A stretch of 13,440 bases of DNA from Chromera velia (taxonomy: Eukaryota; Sar; Chromeraceae): positions 1 through 13,440 of the forward strand of contig JAHBMJ010003038.1 in the NCBI GenBank assembly GCA_018398765.1. Reading direction: 5' to 3'. The notes beneath the pieces are model-generated. The model searched no databases. It was not told the DNA's origin and saw only the letters and a list, made by a program, of their open reading frames with translations. The position numbers and the translations under genes are program-made. Positions 1 through 12,718 of the stretch are shown here, piece by piece (the first letter of the stretch is position 1; the number at the start of each line of letters is the position of its first letter).

Positions 1-340
1 AAGGGGTCGGAGGGGGAGAGGGTCTGAATTTTGTCTAGGGACGCTCGCTTTGTCAAATCTCCATCTCCTAGGTGGTAGTAGGGTTGGGGGGGTCTTGGTG
101 AGTTGTGAAGAGGGCGTGACGGTGCCTATGTGAAAACGTTCTGGTGTGTGGTTGGGGGATGTGGGGGGCCGCAGTTGGGTTTGGGTGTGGGTGTGTCTTT
201 GGATAGGTGTGAGGGGACCTTCCCCCGTCTGCCCGGGGGAGGGTCCGGCCTTGGGTTGGCCCCCCTCCCCCACCGCACAACAATCCCCCAGAGGCACACG
301 CACCCCCCTCTCCTGCTTGCAGGGGGAGGAAGGGCCGGCC

Positions 341-396
341 GCCGTGTCACAGGCGTTTGGGCCCCCCTCCCCCCCAGCCGTGTCACAGGCGTTTGG
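341..396 (+). repeat. 36-bp direct repeat, in frame if coding
   Basis: The 20-bp word GCCGTGTCACAGGCGTTTGG occurs at 341-360 and again at 377-396, separated by a C-rich spacer, giving a 36-bp period. It follows an acceptor-like TTGCAG at 315-320. In the frame that begins there the repeat would code AVSQAFG, then a Pro/Ser spacer, then AVSQAFG again. The period is a multiple of three, so a repeated 12-residue peptide is possible, but the exon itself is unproven. Confidence 0.6.
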
Positions 397-409
397 CTGT
401 TCGCTTGGC

Positions 410-785
410 CGTCAGACTCCCCTCCTGCTGTCTTCCTGTTGCTGGCTATTTCTTTCTGTGTCTTACTGTCGCTGGCTGTGTCTGTCTATATCTGTCTGAA
501 TCTGCGTCCCTCTATGTCTGTCTGCGTCTGTCTTTGTCTATCTGTAGCTGCCTGCGTCCGTCTGTGTCTGCCTATAGCTGTCTGCATCCGCCTCCGGCTT
601 TTTGTATCTCTCTGTCGCTGTCTGTGGCTGTCTGCGTCTGTCTTGTCCTGCCGTCTTTTGCCTGTCTCCGTCTGCGCCTGCACTGCGGCTGCTCTGGTCT
701 GCCTTTTTACTTTGACGACTGTCCACGTTTGGCTTTCTGTCTGTCTGTCTGTGCCTGCTTGTATATCTGCCTGTTCTTGGATCTG
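410..785 (+). repeat. degenerate CTGT/CTGC pyrimidine repeat
   Basis: The stretch is dominated by CTGTCTG, CTGCGTCTG and CTGTATCTG words on the plus strand with almost no A-rich sequence. It resembles the pyrimidine-rich intron sequence seen elsewhere in this window. Open frames through it give only Cys/Leu/Ser/Val-rich products and are not credible as genes. Confidence 0.6.
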
Positions 786-822
786 AGCTAAGGGTGCCTG
801 AGACGAGAAGGGAGGGGAATAG

Positions 823-972
823 GAGGAGGAAGAGGAGGAGGAAGAGGAAGAGGACGAGGAAGAGGAAGATGAAGAGGAAGCGGGGGAAGAAGAGGAAGGT
901 GAGTCAGAACAAGCAGGAGGGGCAGGGCCTGGCATCTCCGACAGCGACTTTTTAAAAGTTGTTATTACTTAG
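823..972 (+). CDS. possible terminal exon coding an acidic C-terminal tail (partial)
   Basis: In the frame that ends at TAG 970-972 the sequence codes a run of about 25 residues of nearly pure Glu/Asp. A Gly/Ala/Pro-rich linker and the ending SDSDFLKVVIT follow. The frame is closed upstream by TAG at 820-822, so this could only be an exon entered at or after that point. AATAG at 818-822 would be a weak acceptor, lying below the CTGT pyrimidine tract. The stop falls where base composition turns sharply AT-rich, as expected at a gene end. Acidic tails like this occur in many nuclear and chromatin proteins, which is not diagnostic. Against the call, AAGGTGAGT at 897-905 is a good donor and could end an exon there. 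The purine run may also be simple repeat, and the opposite strand gives only a poly-serine frame. Confidence 0.25.
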   Translation, partial: EEEEEEEEEEDEEEEDEEEAGEEEEGESEQAGGAGPGISDSDFLKVVIT

Positions 973-1430
973 AGCTAGTGTTTCTATATATAGTAGTTTT
1001 TGGAGCTCTACACCTATAACTAGTTTTTATTGACAAAAAAGCTAATAATTTAACTAGTATTACATTTAATAGATAAATTATCATATCATGTGCATTGACA
1101 TGCAAGCTTGTGAACTGTATATAACGCTGTATAAATTCATAGTATAATAGTAGTCTAGTACTGGCTATGCGAAGCTATATATTAACTGCTATAAGCCTTT
1201 TTTCGTTTTTGAGTGGGAAAACGTTCAGGATCACGAAAAAAATGAAGGAGGACAAAAGCATGTCGCCTAGCTACTGGTATAAGCAGCCAGGAATCGGCCT
1301 ATAAGAATCCAAAATGCCATATCATTTATTCACAGACAAGTGGGTTTGTAATTAACACTGTTTGTTAGATATATCACTTTAATGTATAGCTATACAAAAT
1401 ACTCAGTTAAAGCTTCTTCCGTTAACAAGT
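945..1430. other. AT-rich intergenic island
   Basis: Composition changes abruptly from GC-rich repeats to strongly A/T-rich sequence with many TATA, TTTT and TAATA words. No open frame of useful length or RNA gene is visible. It lies between a possible plus-strand gene end (972) and a minus-strand stop codon (1431), so shared 3' flanking DNA of convergent genes is the simplest reading. Confidence 0.55.
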
Positions 1431-4253
<2,823 letters not shown>

Positions 4254-5010
4254 TGGATCCAAAGCTGTGTCTGTGCAGAATCGCTTGTTGCGGAAGCAAC
4301 GCTCGCATGCACAAACAAATTGACAGTCCTCTCCGTCTCCTCTATAACTCAATTGTCCACAGTCAGCGAGAAGAGGACCGTCTAGTTGGCTGTTATATCT
4401 TGCTCTTCCAGTGAGTGCGCCATAACAGAGAGCAGTCGGGATAAGCAACCAGTACCGCTTCACGTCGCATTGAATTGGACCATTTTGGACCCCAAGTGAG
4501 CACAAAGGACCATGCACGATGAACTTCGGATGAAGAGAGACACCCAAAGCGCGCAAGCAACATAGCGCAACATGCAACAGTTCAGAGTGTTGCGCGCTCT
4601 GACCCCGCGCGCGAACAACACCTGGAAATGTATACGTACGTACATATAGTACACGTACCTGTACCAGTTTACTATATATATATATACCCCACCATTGAAT
4701 GAAGTTGTCACTGTATATACATTCGATCTGACGATGAACTGCACCCCGCCCAGCTCTACGGAAGTCCCAACTCCCGACTTGCTTCATCTCCCAGCTGCAC
4801 GGTCTGCTTGACCACGCATACAAGAGGAAGGTGTGTATATATGTGAAGCAACATGCAACAACACTCCGCGTGCCAAGCCAGACACAAAGCCCCCAGTAGA
4901 TTGATGCAGAGGAGATGTACGTGACTGACACTTGGAAGCGGCTCTTGCAGTGTGAGCAAGCTCGAGATCATCTGAGGACTTCGTGAGTGAGGTGCTTTGG
5001 AAGCAAACGA
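4254..5010. promoter_or_regulatory. divergent intergenic region between the two main genes
   Basis: The methyltransferase start (4253, minus) and the large gene start (5011, plus) point away from each other across this 757-bp stretch. It should hold both promoters and 5' UTRs. A TA run lies at about 4673-4685, beside GTACGTAC-type alternating purine-pyrimidine sequence at 4629-4665. No recognised promoter element can be assigned with confidence. A minus-strand frame stays open across the whole region, but its composition does not look like protein, and I regard it as chance. Noncoding 5' exons are possible; AGGAAGGTGTGT at about 4825 resembles a donor. Confidence 0.45.
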
Positions 5011-6375
5011 ATGACAGACGTACTTGAGGAAGAGAGGTTGCGCCAAAAGGGGACAGTGGAGAACCAGGTGTTGAAGGCCTACATCAGCAACGGTCCTCTT
5101 CGTCCGGCTGTGGAGAATGCAGTCTTCCAGACTCTGGTCAAACTGCACACCGCAGACGAACGTCATTGGGACTTTGCGGGGTTCCTCCAGGCCGAGGTGG
5201 ACGGCGAAGCCTTCTGGTCAGCTAGCCAGACGGAAACTTAATTTCCACCTCCTTCCCCAGCTTCTGCCTCTTCTTCTCTTCACCCTGACAATTCCTTGAT
5301 TGCAACCCCCTCTGACCTCTTGCAGGACGTTCAAGAAGAAGATTCGACAAGAATTGGAAGCCCACCGAAGACGAGGGGACTCGATCAGGAATTCGACCGA
5401 GTCCTTCCACCTGGTCCGTATCCCCGGACTCAACATGACGGGCCTCGCCCACATGGTGGCAGGGGCAGATCCCATCAGGTGCTCGGACATGCAGGCACTC
5501 AGCCCGTTGATGAAACGGCAGGTTGTCACCTCAAGAGGGGCAGCGGTGAGTCTTTGTTTTTCTCAGTGGGTGGACTCGTTGCGAAAGGGGGCAAATGCGA
5601 CTGGAACTTCCCGACCTCTATAGAGGCTGCGTACGTGCTGGCTAGCATTCCTCATTGGCTCACTGACTGACTGACTGACTGAGTGACTGAGTGACTGACT
5701 GACTGACTGACTCACTGACTGACTCACTGACTGACTGACTGACTGACTGACTGAGTGACTGACTGACTGACTGACTGACTGACTGACTGACTCACTGACT
5801 GACTCACTGACTGACTCACTGACTGACTCACTGACTAACTGACTGACTGACTAACTGACTGACTGAGTGACTGACTGACTGAGTGACTGACTGAGTGACT
5901 GAGTGACTGACTGACTGACTGAGTGACTGAGTGACTGAGTGACTGAGTGACTGAGTGACTGAGTGACTGAGTGACTGACTGACTGACTGACTGACTGACT
6001 GACTGACTGACTGACTGACTCACTGACTGACTGAGTGACTGACTGACTGACTGACTGACTGACTGACTGACTGACTCACTGACTGACAGACTGACTGAGC
6101 GACCGTCTATCTGGCGTCAAACCCTGCGATCTTCCATCCCGTGTTTCGTGGGTGTCGCGTGTCTTTAGTAATTTGTAGTCAGACGACTGGATGGGTGCGT
6201 TTGTGAGAAGAGTCCAGTCCTTCCCCTCCCTCTTCTTGCAGCTTGCGCACGGCTGTGCCATCGGAGGGGCCCTTTTCGCCTCCTCTCTCCTTGCCCCCCT
6301 CTTCCCCATGACCAGCGAGCCGCTTTGTGTCCACAAACAGGTCCGTCTGTAGGTGTGTCTTGACTGTTGGCCCAC

Positions 6376-6414
<39 letters not shown>

Positions 6415-9400
6415 GGCCCTTTGGCTGACATTTTGACAGGGTCAAATCAGATCCAATTGCCACTGAGAGCAGGTCATACGATATCATACCACCACGAGAG
6501 ACTGAACACTTCTGGTGGTAAAACGAAATCGAAATGTCTTTTTTCTTTTTTTTGCGTCTTTGTGCGAGTCAACAAAGACTGCTATGAACTGTCGGAAACC
6601 TTCACAAACATTTGTATTCTTGTTTTCGTGTGTTGTGTTGGTGAATCTGGTCTCCCATCTTCTCTTGTGCGCTCAGTTAATCATCAACGGTGCCATTTTC
6701 GACGATTCCTTTTCCTTTGCAATGACGACGATCCTGGAGGAGGTCTTCGCGATGCACGAGGACACACTTCACAGACCTGACGTCCGACAGTTACTCACAG
6801 CAGCCGACCCCCTTCCTTCAAACCTTGGCCCTCCAAAGTACCTAGTGCTCGGGTTCGTGATCGGAAGTGAGAGACCCGACGGAAGTCTCCCCCTTCCCAG
6901 GGATCCTGACCGCGTCGTGGAGACGAGCGACCTGTGGAGCTCCAAGGGAGTGACGATGGACGAGGGCGCAGAAGGGAGGGATCTTTGGCCTCGTTATTTT
7001 CCGGCACTGGAGCGAGCCTCTGCATTGTCAGTTTCTGTCTGACTCGATCTGTTGTTTTTGTGCATGGGTGTTTTGCCTGCCCGTTCCCTCCGGCACTCGA
7101 ACAGCGAGTTACATAAATGGTGACAGTTGGTGCTTTGAATGGGTGTCGTTCAGCTGCATCCAACAAAAGAATGAAAGACGCGCCTGTTTCCCTGTTTGTT
7201 CTCTTTTCTCTCTACAAAGGGGGTATGTCTGTCCCTCTTCTCTATTGGGCAACTTGCTCTGCACCGACAAAAGTCTTTTCATTAAATCATGCACCCACCC
7301 TCCTGTCTCCTGACCTGCATGCATGCCTTCCCTCCCTCCCTTCCTCCAAGTTGCAGCATCCCCATCAGCAGGGTCCAATCAAACAGACGGGCTTTCGTCT
7401 CCCACGTCAAGCAGGCACTCTCGGCTGGCGCCTCTCTCAAGCTCGTCTTCTTCCTCAACTTCACTGCACCACAGACCTATCCCCCCGGGTGCCGTACAGA
7501 CGGAGCAGAAGGAGAGGTCGCAGAGCAACTAGGCGAACAGAGCCCGCATCCCCGGGTGGAGGGAGCAGCCCCCCTGCTCGACGCCCCTGCGAATAACCTG
7601 GTGCCAGTGACGATGAACTTTCACTTCTTCTACAGACAGGCAGACGTACGTGTGGGGTGTTTGTGGTATTGAAATGATGAACAGTCGCTTCTCACGTGGG
7701 TAGTTTGGCAACCTTTTTCCTTTCCTGAGACAGGATAATGGAGCGGCGTATTCTGTCTGTCTCGTGCGGATGAATCTCTGGCACATGCAGAAACCCTCCA
7801 TGGACTGTCTTGTGCAAACGAAGAACGTAGTTTTTCGCCATCTTTCAGTCGAAACAACTTCTTGAGTCTCTTTCTCTCTTCTTTCTTTCATAGGGCAAGA
7901 GACCCCAACTCCCTTTCTGACTTGTTCGTCCCCCCCCCCCCCCTTTNCCCCCCCCCTTTTTCTCTGTTTGTACAGGAACCCGACCCAGACGACGACTTTG
8001 CAGTGACCAAATACGATCCTGCAGCGACTGAGAACTCAAAGCAGAATTTTGTCCAGATGGGGGGACCTCTGTTCCAAGGTAAGTAAGTCGATGAATTATG
8101 AGAGTTCCGACTGTTTCTTGTTTGATCAAGTTCGGCCCTCCAATGGGAACGTTTTTGCTTTCACATTCCTTAATTGGAAGTGTTCAAGCCGTTTTCTTCT
8201 TTCTTGAGTCTGCTCGATTCGCATGTGCGTCACATCCTCAGACTGATTTCTGGACCTCTGTAGGTACCGCCGAGCTTTTCAGTATGCTTCCGTTCATACG
8301 TTTTCTTTGCATGGCAGAAACAATGCCTGCCGTCTTTGTTTTGTTGTCCACAGCCCTGCTTGAAGGCCTGTTCATCGACACGACACTGGCTGCGGAGCTG
8401 GCAGACCTCCCCGTGTCCCCCCTCTTTTTGGAAAAGGAGACGGCTCCAGGCAGCGGGGGGGCATCACAGGAGCAGAATGTGTGGGGAGGTAGGGTAGTGG
8501 ACCTGTCTACCTGGTGGGAGGTTGTGGGGAAGGGAGATGGGAGGACAGAGGCGGAGTCGAACAAAAGGGGGGGGAAGAAGGCAGTCAGACAGGGATTTCA
8601 TCTTCTGTGGGGGGCTCAGGCGAGACGTTGGAGACGGTCAGGCAGCCAGCACGTTTTCTTCTTTCCTGTTTGTCCTTCTACGGAGAGACTTGGCACACAA
8701 AAAGCGGAAGGAGAGTGGAATACATGACTCTTTCATCTCAATTGTCATGTGTTGCAATTCACGTTGAGAAGAATACAATACCGTCGTACAGATACGAGCC
8801 AGTAGTAGATCCCTGTCGCTCTTTTTGTCAATGGATGCCTGCCCTTCGTTTTCATTGAAGCGATTGAGAATATGACATGAGCAAAAGAGCCCACAGTAAG
8901 AATGGGGTGTCTTCAGTTTGGGCTCGAACGGTTTCTTTTCTTTTCTTTGACACTTTGCAGACTTCGGGTTCGCTCTTCTTGGAGACGTTTTGAATTCATT
9001 GACTGGTCTGTCTCTCCTCTCATTTTCTTGTTTTTACTGTTATTTCTTCCCTCTTCTTCTAGTCTGCTGCCCTTCACTTTCCTCATCAAAAACAAGTAGT
9101 TGTCAAGCGTAGACATACTTCCAAAGAGGGCATTTTTGAGTGTGTTTCAACCAAATACTCTTCTTCGCAACAGGGAAAGCCAAAGTGAGGTCGCGTCTTC
9201 ATCGAGTCAGGCCGAGTGGTGCGGCAAAGAGTTTCCATCAGCCCACCCGTCTTTTTCTCTATCTTCTCTCTCTCTGTGTGTGAGAGAGAGAGAGAGAACT
9301 ACGCCACCACACACACACACACACACACACATGCAGACCCTCTGCCTAATGCAAGTAAGGAAAAAGTTGAACAAGAATTCATTCACTTCTTCGTTTGTTT

Positions 9401-9988
9401 GGCAAAGAATTGCGTCCACTTCACGTCTGTCCGTCTCAGGAACTGAAAGCAATGTTGTTCAAAGCTGTGTGTGTGAAACAATCCCTGTTTGTCTGTGCAG
9501 TATGTGGCATCTCCTGAACCTGAGACCATTCCTCAAAAGAGAAGTCGCAGAGAACGTGGAGGAGGATGCAGTGACTTTGATGAGGTCAGCAAAGGGAAGC
9601 AAAGGAGGACGTGGATGGAGACGCTGCGTCGAGTGCTAGTCCACAATTTCTTTTTCACTTCTTCTGCGGTCAGAAATCCCTCTCCTGTGTCTCCTTAGTA
9701 GCCTCCGGACGACCCTCTCTCCCTGCCTCTGTGATGCATCTGAGAGAGCTCGCTGACTGGAGCCGGAGGCAGACCTCTTCTTGGAGTTCTCTTCTGTGTG
9801 GCTAAATCAGGTTGTCCTCTCTACTCATGATGCCTATTTGATTGTATTGCGCTGCCTGTCTTCTGCTGTCCATCTGCAGACACCCCCACCTGTGCGTCCT
9901 TCACCAGACGGTGAAGACCTTGGAGGTCCTCTGGGACCTTCTCGTCTCTGCAGAACGAGCACTCAGTCAGTCAGTCAGTCCGTCAATT

Positions 9989-10019
<31 letters not shown>

Positions 10020-10447
10020 CGCGGGAGTAGTCAGACACTCTGTTGGTTGGGGAGGCAGGCAGGCAGGCAATCCGTCTGTGTGTCAATCGGTAGTGAGTGA
10101 GTCAGTCAGGATACCAGACAGTCAGTGCTCCAGTGAAGTAGTGAGTCTAGCGGAGAGGCAGTGAGTGGGCCAACGCAGAATCAAATCGTAATTTCGCTGG
10201 CGGACCAAACATTTCCCTCCGATGAATGCATCGTCACGCATCTTCCTTTCCCAATCCCCTCTTCCCTCTGTGTGTGTGCAGGAGAGTGGCACGACGCTCA
10301 GCAGTACGCGGGGTTCTCTCTTGAGCAGACTGGACTTCCGGGAGGTCCCAACGTCTGGCTGCCTGGAGACACACAAGAGAAGTTCCTCGAGTGAGTACAC
10401 ACACACACACACATACACACACAGCCACACACACCCACACACACACC

Positions 10448-10480
<33 letters not shown>

Positions 10481-10487
10481 CCACACA

Positions 10488-10543
<56 letters not shown>

Positions 10544-12682
10544 GAGAGAGGAAGCTTGGTGTCGGCTGAATGCATGCAGATCAAGGACATGATCTTGTTC
10601 TAGATTCAGAATGGTAAATTTTGCACAAGGGTCACCTAGGATGCTTAGTGTTTTTGCGTGAATGTGGAAAATGGTCATTATTCTTCCCCCTTTGCGGCGT
10701 CCGCTCGGATGAATCTAGGCGGTGTTGTAAGTGAACCTCAAAACGATGCTGCATGGTCAAACCAGCAGGCAATTTGATTTTGAAAGAGGAGTTTGCCTCT
10801 GAAGCCTCTTTCTGCAAAAAGGTGAGATGCTTCTGGACAGCCCCACACATTCTTTGTGTTTTTGTGTGTATGTGTTGGTGTTCCCTTCAGAGGGCCGAAC
10901 GCAGTTCCAGGAGCATCAGACGGGTCAGACATGAGAACTCCAGGACGACACAGACGACCAAAGAGGGCTGCGCCTGCACCTGTTTTGCTCCCATTCGCTC
11001 GCTTTGTCAGTCAGACTGCTGTTTCTGTTTACTTTATTTTGTGTTTCTCTCTCTTCCTGTCTGGACGGACTCTCTCTTCCTCATCTTGTCCCTTCCGATT
11101 CAAGTCAATTCAGAGAAAGTCTCTCTCAAAGCTCTCTCTCTGGCCTCGCTTTTTGTTTCGTCAAACATCAAATAGCAGAAGTACTCCTCTTGCATCTCCT
11201 TGCAGATCCGTAGCCAATGGAGACGGTGTCGACAACAGCTCCTCGCGTTTCTTTCAACAGATACTCTGCTGGCTCCTTCTGTCGTCTTTCTGAGGTTGGC
11301 CTTATAGTCCTAGTCAATAGGTTGAGAGTTGAGGAAGGAGCAAGCGAGAACAGGAAAGCTATAGCGACGACATGGAGAAATGTAAACGAGGTTTCGCGAA
11401 TAAGATACCTGGCTGGATGTCCGACACCTTTGTTGCTCTTGGTTTTGCCCTCCAACTTTCCTGTTTTTTCTCTCTCTTCAGGCTGCCTGAAGGTCCCGCA
11501 CTGTGACTATGATCAGTCTGTTCAATGACTGTGTCTGATAAGATTGCTAACTGCACAACATATCTTCTTTTCCTCATGACGCTGTTTCTGCAGGCCGCTC
11601 CTTCTCTGTCTGATGAACCTCCTGCCTGCCTACTCACAACTTCCTCTGCCTCACGCATCTGATCCAAGCGGCCTCCAAACCTCAGAGAGAGAGGCGCCCT
11701 TCCCGGTGCACTCATCCAGAAAGTGGGCAAAGGACCTCGAGGAGGTGGTTGGGTGTTTTGGCCTCACTAGGAGAAGAGGCGTCGGGACTGTCGGACAGGC
11801 TATGGGGGGGTGTCGGGTGTCTGATCTCTTGGCCACTCTGAAGTTTTGCGAGAGGGAAGTGAGCATAGCGCTCATTCGGAGCGTTTCAAGGTCAGTGACT
11901 TTCATTCTCTTTTCTTCTGTCCCTTCTTGGTTGTGGCCAGTCAAATCGAGTGGAAGTGGTTCAGATTCTTTAGAGCTTAGTAATCAAACAACAACTTCAT
12001 AGAGAGTCTATGCATTTCGTTCTCTTTTGCTCACTTGAATTGCAATCGTTTTAACTGCTTCTGTGTGTCATCCGGTATGCTCTCTGTGTGCTCTTTTGTA
12101 TAAAACTTTCGTCTCTCGCTGTGCAGACACACCATCGGAGTGATTGCGTCCTGTCTAGAAGTTTCGCCTGATGAAGTGGTGGAGTCCATTTCCGTCTCTG
12201 TGAAGGTCAGTCAGTCAGTAGACATTGTGCGAGCCGATTTTTCACGCCTGCCGTCCCCCCCCGTCCCATTCTGCTCCTGCAAACCTCAAGTGTTTTCCTC
12301 GATGCACTGCCGTTTTCGCTTTGAATGCCGCCATGTGTCCCTCCCTCCCCGTCTATCCTGTCTGTTTTTTGTTTTGCAGAGTCGTCAGCTGGGCGGCAAC
12401 ACGCTTGGCTTTCCTTTGGGAAGGGGGGAGGAGACCTCGAAGGATCCCTATGTTGCTAAGAGACGAGTGTCGTTCGGGGAAAGGGGGCAGGTCGTGAATA
12501 TCGGGACACAGAAGAGGAAGAACAAGGCGAAGGAAAAGGAACCAGGACCAGACAAGTCGATAGAGGGCTTTTTGGAGAAGAACAAGGGGACGTGGATAGA
12601 GAGGAGAACACCGTTTTTGAAGAAGATCAACATCGCATCTCGTTACATGGGCATGGACAGGAAATACATCGAGAACCTGGAG

Positions 12683-12718
<36 letters not shown>

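Larger units (their letters stand above)
1..822. other. low-complexity pyrimidine-rich region, no firm gene
   Basis: The plus strand is G/T-rich up to about 235, C-rich to about 420, then a degenerate CTGT/CTGC tract runs to about 780. Several long open frames exist in all directions, but they consist of Cys/Leu/Ser/Val or Ser/Arg/Gln runs dictated by the repeat, so I do not treat them as genes. A good acceptor-like sequence (pyrimidines then TTGCAG) ends at 320, and the CTGT tract looks like intron sequence of a plus-strand gene. I infer intron plus possibly one short exon (about 321-409) but cannot prove it. Confidence 0.4.
5546..6676 (+). other. intron 2 of the large gene, 1131 nt
   Basis: Bounded by GCG/GTGAGT and GCTCAG/TTA, it joins exons 2 and 3 in phase 0. 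It is the longest intron in the model and consists largely of a CTGA tetranucleotide array, followed by ordinary sequence and a TC tract at 6379-6409. Nothing else coding is visible inside it. Confidence 0.75.

Noticed and set aside
130-791. Long plus-strand open frames over the CTGT tract
   Set aside because: Composition is set by the repeat (Cys, Leu, Ser, Val runs); the overlapping frames are equally open, which is typical of low-complexity DNA.
486-935. Minus-strand frame with a poly-serine run
   Set aside because: It is the antisense of the Glu-coding purine run and of the CTGT repeat; no independent coding signal.
5835-6023. Minus-strand Ser/Gln/Val repeat protein
   Set aside because: Direct translation of the CTGA array inside an intron.
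8354-8488. Idea that exon 6 and its neighbours are a HECT ligase or an E4/UFD2 ubiquitin factor
   Set aside because: Only a loose impression from leucine-rich helical sequence; I could not line up the conserved motifs of either family.
9335-9352. 18-nt micro-exon between ATGCAG and GTAAGG
   Set aside because: No phase-consistent reason to include it; CAG and GTAAG words are frequent in this intron.
10122-10678. Cys/Val-rich or Thr/His-rich frames on both strands
   Set aside because: Products of CA, GA and CAGA microsatellites in intron 9.
10768-10821. Possible exon of the large gene (AGCAG acceptor, AAAAAG/GTGAGA donor)
   Set aside because: Its donor looks good and the frame is open, but the available acceptors leave two bases while exon 9 needs one. 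Skipping it joins exons 9 and 10 in phase. It could still be an alternative exon.
11472-11528. Exon after CTCTTCAG at about 11481
   Set aside because: Exon 11 joins exon 12 (11594) in phase without it, and its frames stop quickly without a donor.
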